Shown here: positions 19,662 through 28,231 of the stretch, one piece after another
Layout of the letters: the number at the start of each line of letters is the position of its first letter
Position numbering within the stretch: the first letter of the stretch is position 1
Source: Bradyrhizobium xenonodulans
GTDB lineage: Bacteria > Pseudomonadota > Alphaproteobacteria > Rhizobiales > Xanthobacteraceae
NCBI RefSeq assembly: GCF_027594865.1
Contig: NZ_CP089391.1
Location: 4,184,501 to 4,248,500, forward strand
Length of the DNA: 64,000 nucleotides
Direction of reading: 5' to 3'
Position numbers and translations under genes: made by a program
Notes under the pieces: generated by a model
What the model saw: only the letters and a program-made list of their open reading frames with translations
Told to the model about the DNA's origin: nothing
Databases searched by the model: none

Positions 19662-19901
19662 TTGAAACCGATCATTTTTATCGCGGCCGTCGCATTGCTT
19701 GCCGCAACTCCCGCCCGCGCGCAGGCGCTGGTCGATCCCAGCAAGGTTGCTCCCGAATATCGCGAGGCGGCCGAGAAGCGCCGGGCCGAGCAGATCCGGC
19801 AGCGCGAATGCGGGCTGAAGGCGGATCTCGAGAAGGTGCTGCCGAGGGATCGCACCGCCTATCTCAATCACTGCCTGGACACGCTGGCGGCCAAGCAGTA
19901 G
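19662..19901 (+). CDS. Small secreted protein, 79 residues
   Basis: A TTG start at 19662 follows GGAGG by seven bases. A signal peptide (KPIIFIAAVALLAATPARAQ) is followed by a short, charged, helical mature part with two cysteines (RECGLKADLEK and NHCLDTLAAKQ) that may form one disulphide. No domain is recognised. It is convergent with the DUF3551 gene 27 bp downstream. Confidence 0.72.
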   Translation: MKPIIFIAAVALLAATPARAQALVDPSKVAPEYREAAEKRRAEQIRQRECGLKADLEKVLPRDRTAYLNHCLDTLAAKQ

Positions 19902-19928
19902 CGCCAGGACAATCTCGAGCGCACATCC

Positions 19929-20177
19929 TCAGCGTCGCTGCTGCCCTCCCTTTGTCGCAGGGTCGGCCTGCTGCTTGAATCTCACGCGCGGATTTATGTC
20001 GCAATACGTGTTCCAGCGGCCGGATGCCGATGCTAGACATTGCTCTCTGGTCTGGTATGAACAGTCGCCGGAATAGCCGAGCTGCCCGCCAAAGACACAC
20101 CACGGATAGTCGCGTTCTGCGTTCGCCGCGAGCGTAGATCCCAGGAAGATCAATAAGGCTACAATTGTCGTTCGCAT
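19929..20177 (-). CDS. DUF3551 family secreted protein
   Basis: 82 residues from ATG 20177, which follows GGAG by seven bases; the longer frame upstream is not credible. After a signal peptide (RTTIVALLIFLGSTLAANA) comes the DUF3551 pattern: YPWCVFGGQLG, GDCSYQTREQCLASASGR, YCDINP, with four cysteines. These small Cys-containing periplasmic proteins are numerous in Bradyrhizobium. Function unknown. Confidence 0.85.
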   Translation of the reverse strand: MRTTIVALLIFLGSTLAANAERDYPWCVFGGQLGYSGDCSYQTREQCLASASGRWNTYCDINPRVRFKQQADPATKGGQQRR

Positions 20178-20390
20178 CTCGATGCTCCATGCATGGCGCG
20201 TGTCAAGCAAGGCCTTGGCGCGGGCCGAAGGTAATGGCAGGTCCGGACCTTGGTTCCTGCGGGAAGCCACAGCTCGCCAGGCGCTGAACTCCTCCGAAGA
20301 GGCGGCGCTACGACGCAGCTCGATTGAGCATCCTGAGGAACATCCTTTTGCAGGCCCTGTTAGCCACACACAATCAATAGGAGCCTTGGT

Positions 20391-20696
20391 ATGCGAAAGA
20401 CAATCTTGTCGTTGCTGACGTGCGCTGTGCTGGCAGGTGGATCCGTGGGGCTTGCTTACGCCCAGGGCGCGGGCGGAGCAGGTGCTGGGTCTGGCGCCGG
20501 TACGGGCGCCAGTGCAGGAAACGGAGCTGGCCCCGGCGGAACGGGCGCATCCGCAGGCACGGGTGGCATGGGCAGCTCGAGCGGAACGTCAGGAACCGGA
20601 ACAGGAGCATCGTCCGGCACCGGCAGCGGTTCAGCCGGCGGCCCTCAGAAGGGTGCAATTCGGCCCGGCAAGAGCGATGATCCCACCCGGCGGTAA
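20391..20696 (+). CDS. Glycine-rich secreted protein
   Basis: 101 residues. A clear signal peptide (RKTILSLLTCAVLAGGSVGLAYAQ) is followed by about 60 residues made almost only of Gly, Ala, Ser and Thr (GAGSGAGTGASAGNGAGPGG) and a short basic end (KGAIRPGKSDDPTRR). It should be exported and disordered. The Gly-rich part cannot be aligned to any family with confidence. Confidence 0.7.
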   Translation: MRKTILSLLTCAVLAGGSVGLAYAQGAGGAGAGSGAGTGASAGNGAGPGGTGASAGTGGMGSSSGTSGTGTGASSGTGSGSAGGPQKGAIRPGKSDDPTRR

Positions 20697-20875
20697 CGCG
20701 CGGCACATAAGGGCCCCGGTGGCGCGAGCCGACGGGCCCCGCTCCGCACGTCCAAATAGACGTCCGAACGTTCGTCCCAACTGACGGCCTGGACTCAATG
20801 GCGAACGTTCAACCTTTCTTCAGGACCTCCGAATTAACGTGACGATCCATTTCCATCAGTCATTGTCGATCGCGC

Positions 20876-21160
20876 ATGAGCTTCGTCCAGATTCAGTGCA
20901 CGCGGTGCAAGGGCGTGTTTCGCGATCGCGCCGGGCGGGTGCAGGACGGCTATTCCAGGCAATGTCCGAGCTGAGAGGTGGTGCTGTTCTTCGCCGAGGA
21001 CTCGCAGCATCCCTTCCTCAAGCGCGCGATGCGCGATGCGCGCAGGGTCCGCAAGCAGCAGCACGAGGCCGAGGCGGCAAGGCGTCTCGTGCCGGAGCCG
21101 CGCGCGGCAAGGTCGAAGTCGTTCGCCGGGCGGTCGCCATCAGCGGGGCGAGAGGAGTAG
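20876..21160 (+). pseudogene. Zinc-ribbon protein gene interrupted by an in-frame TGA
   Basis: From ATG 20876 the frame reads MSFVQIQCTRCKGVFRDRAG..., then RQCPS, then TGA at 20972-20974, and continues in the same frame as EVVLFFAEDSQHPFLKRAMR to TAG at 21158. The TGA occupies the fourth cysteine position of a CxxC...CxxC zinc ribbon, so one base change (TGC to TGA) explains it. Read through, the product would be 94 residues with a basic, charged tail. I see no SECIS-like hairpin after the TGA. A restart at GTG 20978 would give only the helical tail. Confidence 0.65.
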
Positions 21161-21161
21161 C

Positions 21162-21554
21162 TCAGCTCCGCCGCTGTTTCCTCGGAAACAGGCGATCGCG
21201 GATGTAGCGCGAGGTCGGCGTCAGGCGAATGCCGCGCGGCTTCTGCCAGGCGGCGCGGTCGATCTCCTTCTTGTCGCCGATCGCAAGCCTGCCTTTGGCG
21301 CCCTTGGCGATGAAGATCGCGTCGCTCATCTTGCGGCCGGAGCGCTTGTTCCTGGCCGTCACTTCCTTCCAAAGGCTGATCCTGCCGAGCTTCAGCTTGG
21401 GCAGCTCCTCCTTGATCTCCCGCCGCAGGCAATCCCTCTCGGTCTCGCGCGGACGCTTGCGGCCGCCCGGGAACATCCACAGGCCGTCCGACCGGCGTCT
21501 GACCAACAATACCTTGCCGCGCTTCGCTGCAACCAGCTTGGAAGACTTCGCCAT
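21162..21554 (-). CDS. Nudix hydrolase
   Basis: 130 residues. The Nudix box is GGRKRPRETERDCLRREIKEELPKL, matching Gx5Ex7REUxEE with Pro replacing the usual Gly near its end. It opens with AAKRGKVLLVRRRSDGLW, a typical first strand, and ends very basic. Nudix enzymes hydrolyse nucleoside diphosphates linked to other groups; the substrate cannot be told. It lies convergent to the interrupted zinc-ribbon gene, with the stops one base apart. Confidence 0.85.
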   Translation of the reverse strand: MAKSSKLVAAKRGKVLLVRRRSDGLWMFPGGRKRPRETERDCLRREIKEELPKLKLGRISLWKEVTARNKRSGRKMSDAIFIAKGAKGRLAIGDKKEIDRAAWQKPRGIRLTPTSRYIRDRLFPRKQRRS

Positions 21555-21654
21555 TTACGATCGTTGGCTCGAAAACAGAATCTCGCCTATCGTAACTTGT
21601 CTAGCTCAATAGACAAGTTCGGCAAGGACGTTGACCACAGCCCCGGCGGGAGGC

Positions 21655-22740
21655 TCAGCCTTTGCTCGCCCCTGCCGCCGCCCGGTCCTCGGTCCTGATC
21701 CAGGCCATCATCATCTCCCAGGCCACCGACAGGATGATCGGTCCGATGAACAGGCCGACGATGCCGTGGGCGAGCGTGCCGCCGATCACGCCGACGAAGA
21801 TCACGATGGTGGGCGTCGTCAGGCCGCGGCCCATCACCAGCGGCTTCAACATGGTGTCGATGAAGCCGACCAGGACGAGAAATACGGTGAGCAGCAGCGC
21901 CGTGGTGACGTCCTTGGCGGTCCAGATCCAGATGATGACCGGCAGCAGGACCAGGAAGGCGCCGATCTGGACGATCGAGAGCAGCAGCACGATGAAGGCA
22001 AGCAGGCCCGCGCTCGGCACGGCGGCGAGCTTGAAGCCGATGCCGGCCAGCAGCGCCTGCACGATCGCGACGCCGATCACGCCCTGCGCCACGGCGCGGA
22101 TGGTCGCGCCCGCAAGCCCCAGGAAATGCTCGGTCTGCTCCGGCACGATCCGGAACAGGAAGCCGCGGCCGGCCTCGACCAGCCGCGGCCCGTGCGGAAA
22201 CAGGAAGCCGGCCACGAACACCGAGACCAGAAACTGGAGGGTGCCGACGCCGGCATCGCCCGCGAGCGACAACAGCGGTCCCGCCAGCGGTTGGAGATAC
22301 GGCGCCACCTCGCGCAGCACCGCGCGGATGTTGGTGTAGGCCTGGTCCCAGAGGTCGAACAGCCAGGGGCCGACCAGCGGCCACGATTTGAGCTGCTCCG
22401 GCGCCGATTGGAGCGCCAGGTCGCCGGTGCCGAGCTGATGCGCCAGCTCGCGCACGCCGTCGACGGCACTGAGGCCAAGCCAGGTCGCGGGGCCGATGAC
22501 GATACCGAGCGTGATCAGGGTGAGGATCGCGGCTGCGGTCTTCGGCCGTCCGCCGAGGATTCTGGCGACCCAGCTGAACACCGGGTAGAACGCCACAGCG
22601 AGCACGCCGCTCCAGGCCAGGATCGGCACGAACGGGCGGATGATCAGGAAGGTCCAGATGATCAGCAGGCCGAGCAGGCCGACGCGGATGACGAGCTGGA
22701 TGATGTCCTCGCCCGTCAGGAGCTGACGGAGACTTTTCAC
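21655..22740 (-). CDS. AI-2E family (UPF0118) membrane transporter
   Basis: 361 residues from GTG 22740, with about eight transmembrane segments, including paired helices at both ends and the family's central soluble region (PWLFDLWDQAYTNIRAVL). PLVMGRGLTTPTIVIFVGVIGG and GHGIVGLFIGPIIL-like segments near the end are typical. The family includes TqsA and sodium/proton antiporters; the substrate is not predictable. The frame stays open to an ATG at 22881, adding 47 residues of Gly/Pro-rich sequence with no ribosome binding site. GTG 22740 has AAGGA upstream and starts just before the first conserved helix. Confidence 0.85.
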   Translation of the reverse strand: MKSLRQLLTGEDIIQLVIRVGLLGLLIIWTFLIIRPFVPILAWSGVLAVAFYPVFSWVARILGGRPKTAAAILTLITLGIVIGPATWLGLSAVDGVRELAHQLGTGDLALQSAPEQLKSWPLVGPWLFDLWDQAYTNIRAVLREVAPYLQPLAGPLLSLAGDAGVGTLQFLVSVFVAGFLFPHGPRLVEAGRGFLFRIVPEQTEHFLGLAGATIRAVAQGVIGVAIVQALLAGIGFKLAAVPSAGLLAFIVLLLSIVQIGAFLVLLPVIIWIWTAKDVTTALLLTVFLVLVGFIDTMLKPLVMGRGLTTPTIVIFVGVIGGTLAHGIVGLFIGPIILSVAWEMMMAWIRTEDRAAAGASKG

Positions 22741-23082
22741 GGGCACGGCTTTCCTTGCGGCATTGACGCGGGTTCCGGCACTTGCGCCGCTCAGCGTTAT
22801 TGCCAGCCCCGCATCCGGCGTCAAGACGACGGGCCCCTCGCCGCCCTCCGGGGATGAGGCTCGCTTCGGCCCAAGGCGCATTTCGCGGGGGCGAATCCGG
22901 CTGCCGGATCAAGGGCGCGCTTGCACCAGCGGGCGGCACGACCTGGACTGACGGGCGCTGCTTGCCGCCCGCGCGCCGGGATTGGCTAACGGCGATTAAC
23001 CGGATTTCCGCAGGGCCATTTACGCGGCTGCAAAGGCTCGCACCTACGCTTCTCACAACGCATCCAAGAACACTGAAGTGCA
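22741..23082. other. Divergent intergenic region
   Basis: Between the AI-2E gene and the small plus-strand gene at 23083. Apart from the possible N-terminal extension of the AI-2E gene (to 22881), I see no gene, clear promoter or repeat here. Confidence 0.4.
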
Positions 23083-23310
23083 ATGGCCAACAGCATCTGG
23101 ACCACCGAAGAATTCACCTGCACCGGTTGCAGCATGAACTACACCGCGACACGCGAAGAGCACAGCGAAGCGCACACCGGCAGCTTCAAATGCAGCATCT
23201 GCAGCAGCGTCGTGCACGAATGGTCCGGCAAGCACCACTTCTTCGGCTGGCAGGCGGTGAAGACAAAGCCGCCGGTGTTCGGCAGGCGCTGGGCGGGTGT
23301 GGAATATTAG
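23083..23310 (+). CDS. Small zinc-ribbon-like protein, 75 residues
   Basis: MANSIWTTEEFTCTGCSMNY... has CTGC (about 13-16) and CSIC (about 38-41), a CxxC pair arrangement able to bind zinc, with three His between and after them. The end is basic and aromatic (HHFFGWQAVKTKPPVFGRRW). It is soluble and a likely metal- or nucleic-acid-binding protein. No family is recognised with certainty. A large palindromic repeat follows 15 bp after the stop. Confidence 0.7.
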   Translation: MANSIWTTEEFTCTGCSMNYTATREEHSEAHTGSFKCSICSSVVHEWSGKHHFFGWQAVKTKPPVFGRRWAGVEY

Positions 23311-23324
23311 ACTGCCTCCGCTCC

Positions 23325-23402
23325 GTCATTGCGAGCGCAGCGAAGCAATCCAGAGCCTTGCCGCGGAGACAGTCTGGATTGCTTCGCTGCGCTCGCAATG
23401 AC
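23325..23402. repeat. Dispersed palindromic repeat (30-bp perfect arms)
   Basis: Two perfect 30-bp arms, 23325-23354 and 23373-23402 (starting gtcattgcgagcgcagcgaa), flank an 18-base centre. I remember this sequence as one of the most common intergenic palindromes of Bradyrhizobium. It would form a very stable RNA hairpin and may end the transcript of the preceding gene. Confidence 0.85.
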
Positions 23403-23553
23403 AGTCTGTTAGAGCAATCGCTTGACGCGCCAATGTGCTCCTGGCGCACACAGACCCGCTACTCCGATCATTGCTGCCTGCGCGAGCTGCGGCTTCTGCT
23501 ACGTTGCGACACCAGCTAAACTCTCCCTCCCCCGCAACTGAAGCCGATACGCA

Positions 23554-25599
23554 ATGACCGCTCCTTTCGTTCCCCAGATCGCCCTGTACCGCAACTGGCT
23601 TGCCGAGCAGCGCGGCCTGTCCTTCTCGAATTACGAGGAGATGCGGCAATGGTCGGTGCGCGATCTCGATGCATTCTGGCGCAGCATCTGGGACTATTAC
23701 GATCTGCAATCGCCGACGGCGTTTGAGGCCGTGATCACCGAGCGCAAGATGCCCGGCGCGGTGTGGTTTCCCGGCGCGCAGGTGAACTACGCACGGCAGG
23801 TGTTTCGGCATGTCGACGCGGCGCATGCCGCCGGGCTGCCCGCGATCATCAGTTGCGGCGAGGACGGCAAGCTCAGCGAGACGAGCTGGCCGGAGCTGCA
23901 GCGCAAGGCGGCCGCGCTCGCGCTGCATCTGAAGGACAACGGCATCAAGCCCGGCGACCGCGTCGCGGCCTACCTGCCCAACATTCCCGAGACCATCATC
24001 GCATTCCTGGCGGCCGCCAGCATCGGCGCGGTCTGGAGCGTGTGCGCGCCCGACATGGCCGCGCCCGCTGTGATCGACCGCTTCAAGCAGATCGAGCCAA
24101 AAGTGCTGATCGCCTGCGACGCCGTCACCTATGCCGGCCGCAAGCACGATCGCAAGGACGTCGTCGCGGAGCTGCGGCGATCGCTGCCGACGGTCGAGCA
24201 TGTCATCCTGCACAGCGAGGCCGCGCTCGCAGTACCGGACGCCCGGCTCGCCGACATCGTCGCAAGGACGGGCGCTGCGATCGACGCGTTCGAGCCGATG
24301 TGGCTGCCGTTCGATCATCCGCTCTGGATCGTCTATTCCAGCGGCACCACCGGCCTGCCGAAACCGATCGTGCACGGCCATGGCGGCATCGTCATCGTGG
24401 TGCTGGCCCTGCTCGGCCTGCACAACGATCTCGGCTGCTCCTATCATGAGAATTCGTTCGGCGAGCGCTATCACTGGTACTCATCGACCGGCTGGATCAT
24501 GTGGAATAGCCAGGTCGGCGGCCTGCTCAGCGGCACCACCTGCTGCATCTTCGACGGCAGTCCCGGCGGCGCCAGGGACAAGCCGGACTGGACCACGCTG
24601 TGGCGCTTCGTGGCGCAGTCGAAATCAACCTTCTTCGGCGCGGGCGCGGCGTTCTTCGCCAATTGCGCCAAGGCCGAGATCGATCTTCGAGCCGCCGGCG
24701 ATCTCTCGCGCCTGCGCTGCCTTGGCTCCACCGGCTCGCCGCTCAGCGCCGACACGCAAGCCTGGTTCAATGACCGCTTCGCACGCCTGTCGAAAATCAA
24801 CGGCAGCACGGCGCAGGCCGACATCTGGTGGGCGAACATCTCCGGCGGCACCGATTTCGCCGGGGCCTTCATCGGGGGTAACAGAGAATTGCCGCAGACG
24901 CCGGGCGCGATGCAATGCCGCTCGCTGGGAGCCGCCGTGGAAGCCTTCGACGAACAGGGCCATGCCGTGATCGACGAGGTGGGCGAACTGGTCTGCACCG
25001 AGCCGATGCCGTCGATGCCGCTCTACTTCTGGAACGACAAGGACGGTGCACGCTATCGCGCCAGCTATTTCGAGACCTATCCGGACAATTTCGACGGCAG
25101 CGGCCGCGGGCCGGTGTGGCGGCACGGCGACTGGCTCAAGGTCAATCCGGACGGCTCCTGCATCATCTACGGCCGCAGCGATGCCACCATCAACCGCCAC
25201 GGCCTGCGCATGGGCACCAGCGAGCTCTATTCCGCGATCGAGGCCTTGCCGGAGGTGCTCGATAGCCTCGTCGTCGACCTCGAATATCTCGGCCGCGACA
25301 GCTACATGCCGCTGTTCGTGGTGCTGCGCGAGGGCGTTACCCTCGACGGCGCGATGCAGGCGAAGATCAACAAGGCGATCGAAGCCGGTCTCTCCCGCCG
25401 CTTCCTGCCCAACGAGATCTTTGCCGTCGCCGAGATCCCGCGCACGCTCTCCGGCAAGAAGCAGGAGCTGCCGATCAAGAAGCTGCTGCTCGGCCACGAG
25501 GTCGAGAAGGTCATCAACAGGGAGGCGATGGCCAATCCGGCCTGCCTCGACTGGTACCTTGCATTTGCGCGGGATTATCTCGCCAGAACTGCGGCGTGA
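23554..25599 (+). CDS. Acetoacetate--CoA ligase (acetoacetyl-CoA synthetase)
   Basis: 681 residues, the usual length of acetoacetyl-CoA synthetase. The ATP-binding P-loop motif is IVYSSGTTGLPKPIVHGHGG; the N-terminal ACAS-type region has VWFPGAQVNYARQVFRHV. The C-terminal part has HGLRMGTSELYSAIEALPEV and the catalytic Lys in RTLSGKKQELPIKKLL. It activates acetoacetate for ketone-body or polyhydroxybutyrate use, which suits a PHB-storing rhizobium. It appears to be a single gene; the next gene begins about 90 bp on. Confidence 0.93.
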   Translation: MTAPFVPQIALYRNWLAEQRGLSFSNYEEMRQWSVRDLDAFWRSIWDYYDLQSPTAFEAVITERKMPGAVWFPGAQVNYARQVFRHVDAAHAAGLPAIISCGEDGKLSETSWPELQRKAAALALHLKDNGIKPGDRVAAYLPNIPETIIAFLAAASIGAVWSVCAPDMAAPAVIDRFKQIEPKVLIACDAVTYAGRKHDRKDVVAELRRSLPTVEHVILHSEAALAVPDARLADIVARTGAAIDAFEPMWLPFDHPLWIVYSSGTTGLPKPIVHGHGGIVIVVLALLGLHNDLGCSYHENSFGERYHWYSSTGWIMWNSQVGGLLSGTTCCIFDGSPGGARDKPDWTTLWRFVAQSKSTFFGAGAAFFANCAKAEIDLRAAGDLSRLRCLGSTGSPLSADTQAWFNDRFARLSKINGSTAQADIWWANISGGTDFAGAFIGGNRELPQTPGAMQCRSLGAAVEAFDEQGHAVIDEVGELVCTEPMPSMPLYFWNDKDGARYRASYFETYPDNFDGSGRGPVWRHGDWLKVNPDGSCIIYGRSDATINRHGLRMGTSELYSAIEALPEVLDSLVVDLEYLGRDSYMPLFVVLREGVTLDGAMQAKINKAIEAGLSRRFLPNEIFAVAEIPRTLSGKKQELPIKKLLLGHEVEKVINREAMANPACLDWYLAFARDYLARTAA

Positions 25600-25690
25600 C
25601 GGAGATCAACCCAATTGCATCAATGGCGTTTGGATTCCGTTCACCGATCGCCGCTAGATCAGGATGGATCCTCCGCGACGAACAGCAGCA

Positions 25691-25993
25691 ATGGCCGACC
25701 TCAACGCCGTCCTCACCAGGCTCAACGACCGTCTGCTCCGCCTCGAGGGCGAGCTGTTCGTGCTGCGCTCGCTGGCCCGCGCGACGCTGACGGCGGGCGA
25801 CGACCACGCGGCGCGGATGCGCAAGCTGGTCGAGGCCGCAAAGGTCGCGCTCGACGACGAGGCCAAACGCGAGCTCGACAAGCCGACGCGCAAATATGTC
25901 GATGCAGCCACTGCGCTCGTAGACGAATTGCTGGTGGAGCCGACCCAGGCGCGGCCGCTGTTCACCGTGATCGACGGCGGCCGGCGCGACTAA
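25691..25993 (+). CDS. Hypothetical helical protein, 100 residues
   Basis: From ATG 25691 (MADLNAVLTRLNDRLLRLEGE...). Nearly all helix, charged, with heptad-like leucines at the start (a likely coiled coil) and a final IDGGRRD. No domain is recognised. The frame also has an upstream start at 25664. Its stop codon is the first base triplet of a hairpin repeat. Confidence 0.7.
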   Translation: MADLNAVLTRLNDRLLRLEGELFVLRSLARATLTAGDDHAARMRKLVEAAKVALDDEAKRELDKPTRKYVDAATALVDELLVEPTQARPLFTVIDGGRRD

Positions 25994-26077
25994 AGCGCGA
26001 TGAGATTATCGCGCTTTAGGTTGTTGTTTGAGCATGATCTTTTCGGAAAACCGCTGCGCACTTTTCCGGATCATGCT
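25991..26077. repeat. Two palindromic (REP-like) elements in tandem
   Basis: The first hairpin is TAAAGCGCGA (25991-26000, including the stop codon of the preceding gene) with TCGCGCTTTA (26009-26018). The second, 26031-26077, has arms AGCATGATC/GATCATGCT and an inner dyad TCGGAAAA/CTTTTCCG. The second type is, from memory, widespread in Bradyrhizobium and related genera. Both lie between convergent genes. Confidence 0.75.
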
Positions 26078-26083
26078 TGCGCG

Positions 26084-26317
26084 TCAGATCGGACGTGTCT
26101 TACCGGAATCCGCGGAGTCGGCCTTCAGCCGGCTGAGACCCGCCTCGATGATCGCGATCTCCTCGTCGATTTTGCCGATCGGCAGGCTGAAATCGTAACC
26201 GGACCTGCTCTTCAGGTCGACCGCGAGCCGCTGTCTGTGCATCATCAGCTGGTCGAGGCCGCGGCGGTTCTTCAGCCGCACATAGGCGTCCACGATCTGC
26301 TCAATTGCGCTCGGCAT
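26084..26317 (-). CDS. Hypothetical protein, 77 residues
   Basis: From ATG 26317 (MPSAIEQIVDAYVRLKNRR...). Helical and charged, with LDQLMMHRQRLAVDL and a C-terminal helix IDEEIAIIEAGLSRLKAD. No domain is recognised; the composition is that of a real small soluble protein. The frame has an upstream start at 26359 with weaker coding character. Confidence 0.65.
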   Translation of the reverse strand: MPSAIEQIVDAYVRLKNRRGLDQLMMHRQRLAVDLKSRSGYDFSLPIGKIDEEIAIIEAGLSRLKADSADSGKTRPI

Positions 26318-26653
26318 GACATTGGTCCCGGCAAAAAAGCCCGCGCGGCGCACCCGCACCGGCGGGACATTCTTGGTGTCGCGGTACGCAATACAAATCC
26401 GCGACGGCTTCGTCGATACGACAGGCTGGTTGAGAACGTATTACCATCAGGTGATTTTGTGATGCGCGGCATGAAAAAGCCGCTGGCGATCACGCCAGCG
26501 GCCAAAGCCGGGTTCGAAAACGGATCCGGAATGAAATTTGGCCAGCCCCGGTGCGCACCTTCTAACGGCACACACCGGATTCCTTCCGTTAAAAACGACA
26601 CACAGGAACCGACGGATACATCATTTGCCGCCGACCGTGGCCGCGCGGCAACG
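26318..26653. other. Intergenic stretch with a minus-strand terminator
   Basis: No gene is visible in these 336 bp. The stretch holds the terminator at 26474-26502, 152 bp beyond the stop of the secreted-protein gene at 26654. The part next to 26317 should carry the promoter of the 77-residue gene. Confidence 0.5.
26474..26502 (-). terminator. Intrinsic terminator on the minus strand
   Basis: On the minus strand GCCGCTGGCG (26502-26493) pairs with CGCCAGCGGC (26488-26479) around TGAT, followed by TTTTT (26478-26474). It would end transcripts coming from the gene at 26654-26938. Confidence 0.8.
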
Positions 26654-26938
26654 CTAATCCGTGACGCAGAGATATTTGCGCGGCAGCCTGCGGTACGCGC
26701 TGTAGCGGTAATACGGCCTGTAGGCGTAGCCGCGATAGAGCGCCGGCGGCTCCTCGCCGTAATAGGCACCGTGGTAGAAATTATAGACCGGTCCTTCGGC
26801 GCAACGATAGGCATCCCAGGTCGGACCGATGAAGGGTGCCACCCCGATCTCGGGCGGCACCGCGGGGTATGGCCCGCCGGCCTGGGCTGGCGCTGTCGCG
26901 ATCCATGTCGCGAGAAGGAAAAACCACGCGCTGCGCAT
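26654..26938 (-). CDS. Small secreted Tyr/Pro-rich protein
   Basis: 94 residues from ATG 26938, which follows AGGAG by seven bases. A signal peptide (RSAWFFLLATWIATAPAQA) is followed by a short mature protein rich in Tyr, Pro and Arg (YNFYHGAYYGEEPPALYRGY, YRPYYRYSAYRR) ending in CVTD. Tyr-rich periplasmic proteins of this kind are common in Bradyrhizobium; function unknown. The longer frame to 27049 lacks a ribosome binding site. Confidence 0.72.
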   Translation of the reverse strand: MRSAWFFLLATWIATAPAQAGGPYPAVPPEIGVAPFIGPTWDAYRCAEGPVYNFYHGAYYGEEPPALYRGYAYRPYYRYSAYRRLPRKYLCVTD

Positions 26939-27126
26939 CTGCTCGCTCCTGATACGGTGCAACGCACGCATGGAAGCACCCGGACGGCGGCCTGCGCAAT
27001 CGCGCAGTTCAGCCGTCCCGCCCCGGCGCATTGTTGATAACCGGCCCAAACGCTGCGCGGGTGGTGACAGGGCTCACCGACGTGTTATCGGGAAGACGAC
27101 GCAGTTGCGAGACGGATCGGACACCC

Positions 27127-27714
27127 ATGCGCATTACCCTCGTCGGCTCCCGCCATTTCGGCGTGACCACCCTGAACATGCTCCGGGAGCACAGCGTCAC
27201 GATCGTACGGGTCGTGGTGGCCGATGCCGAGGATCGCCTCGCAGCGACCGCGAACGCGGCCGGCATCGAGGTGGTGGTCCAGGCCAATCCGAAGCTGGTG
27301 GTGGCCTCCGAGATCGCCCCCGACACCGATTTGATCATCACCGCCCACAGCCACGCCCGGATCGGCAAGGACGCGCTCGCCGCCGCCAAGCTCGGCGGGA
27401 TCGGCTATCACCCCTCGCTGCTGCCGCGCCATCGTGGCAAAGCCGCTGTGGAATGGACCATCAAGGAATGCGATCCGATCGCCGGCGGCACGATCTATCA
27501 TCTCGCCGATCGCATGGACGCCGGCGCCATCGCCGCCCAGGACTGGTGCTTCGTCAAGAAGGGCGAGACCGCCCGCGAGCTGTGGGAGCGCGCACTCGCC
27601 CCGCTCGGGCTCAAGCTGCTGGCCGACGTGATCGACTACGCCAAGGTCCACAAGGCGCTGCCGTCCAGGGTTCAGGACGAGCAATTCGCGACCTCGGCAC
27701 CGAGTCTGTCCTGA
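27127..27714 (+). CDS. Formyltransferase family protein
   Basis: 195 residues from ATG 27127 (MRITLVGSRHFGVTTLNML). The fold is that of the formyl-tetrahydrofolate-dependent transferase domain (Fmt/PurN/ArnA N-terminal). IGYHPSLLPRHRGKAAVEW has the catalytic His and SLLP loop, and IYHLADRMDAGAIAAQ contains the catalytic Asp. The Asn that normally precedes the His by two residues is Gly here. There is no C-terminal tRNA-binding domain, so it is not the main Met-tRNA formyltransferase; the acceptor is unknown. Confidence 0.83.
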   Translation: MRITLVGSRHFGVTTLNMLREHSVTIVRVVVADAEDRLAATANAAGIEVVVQANPKLVVASEIAPDTDLIITAHSHARIGKDALAAAKLGGIGYHPSLLPRHRGKAAVEWTIKECDPIAGGTIYHLADRMDAGAIAAQDWCFVKKGETARELWERALAPLGLKLLADVIDYAKVHKALPSRVQDEQFATSAPSLS

Positions 27715-27886
27715 CGTTAACGATTAACGGGACGCCGCATTGATTCTGCTTGGAAAATTGAAGCGGGAAACGCAAATAAACCATTGTTTCCACAGGAACA
27801 ATTTTCGATTTGGCATTGCAACAAATTTCCGTCACATTTCGTCCGAATAAGCGTCAGCATATCAGACAAGTTCAAGGACGGAATTC

Positions 27887-28231
27887 ATGCGTTTTGGTCG
27901 CATCGTGGCGTTCTGTGCCGCTTCAATTGTCACCCTCGCCGCCCCCGCTTTCGCCCAGACCCCCTATGACGGCAATTGGCAGGTTACAATTGTCACGAAG
28001 ACCGGCTCCTGCGAGCCGACCGCAAGCTCCATGCTGACCGTCGCCGACGGCAAGATCACCGCGCCCGGCGCTAACGTTTCCGGCACCATCGGTAGCGGGG
28101 GTCTTGTGAAAGTTTCGATCAATGGTGCATATGCCAACGGTCAACTCAACGGCAACGCCGGATCGGGGAAGTGGAATGGAGCATCTGCAGGCATACCATG
28201 CAGCGGGCGGTGGGAAGCATCGCGCCAGTAA
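27887..28231 (+). CDS. Secreted protein, 114 residues
   Basis: ATG 27887 follows AAGGACGGA. A signal peptide (RFGRIVAFCAASIVTLAAPAFAQ) is followed by a beta-rich domain: YDGNWQVTIVTKTGSCEP, ADGKITAPGANVSGTIGSGG, SGKWNGASAGIPCSGRWEAS, with two cysteines likely bonded. The repeated Gly and beta-strand pattern is shared with a family of secreted rhizobial proteins of unknown role. The end overlaps the beginning of the next gene. Confidence 0.78.
   Translation: MRFGRIVAFCAASIVTLAAPAFAQTPYDGNWQVTIVTKTGSCEPTASSMLTVADGKITAPGANVSGTIGSGGLVKVSINGAYANGQLNGNAGSGKWNGASAGIPCSGRWEASRQ

Noticed and set aside
20972..21020. Selenocysteine insertion at TGA 20972
   Set aside because: No convincing SECIS-type stem-loop with a GGU loop follows the codon, and a zinc ligand is an unusual place for Sec; a point mutation is simpler.
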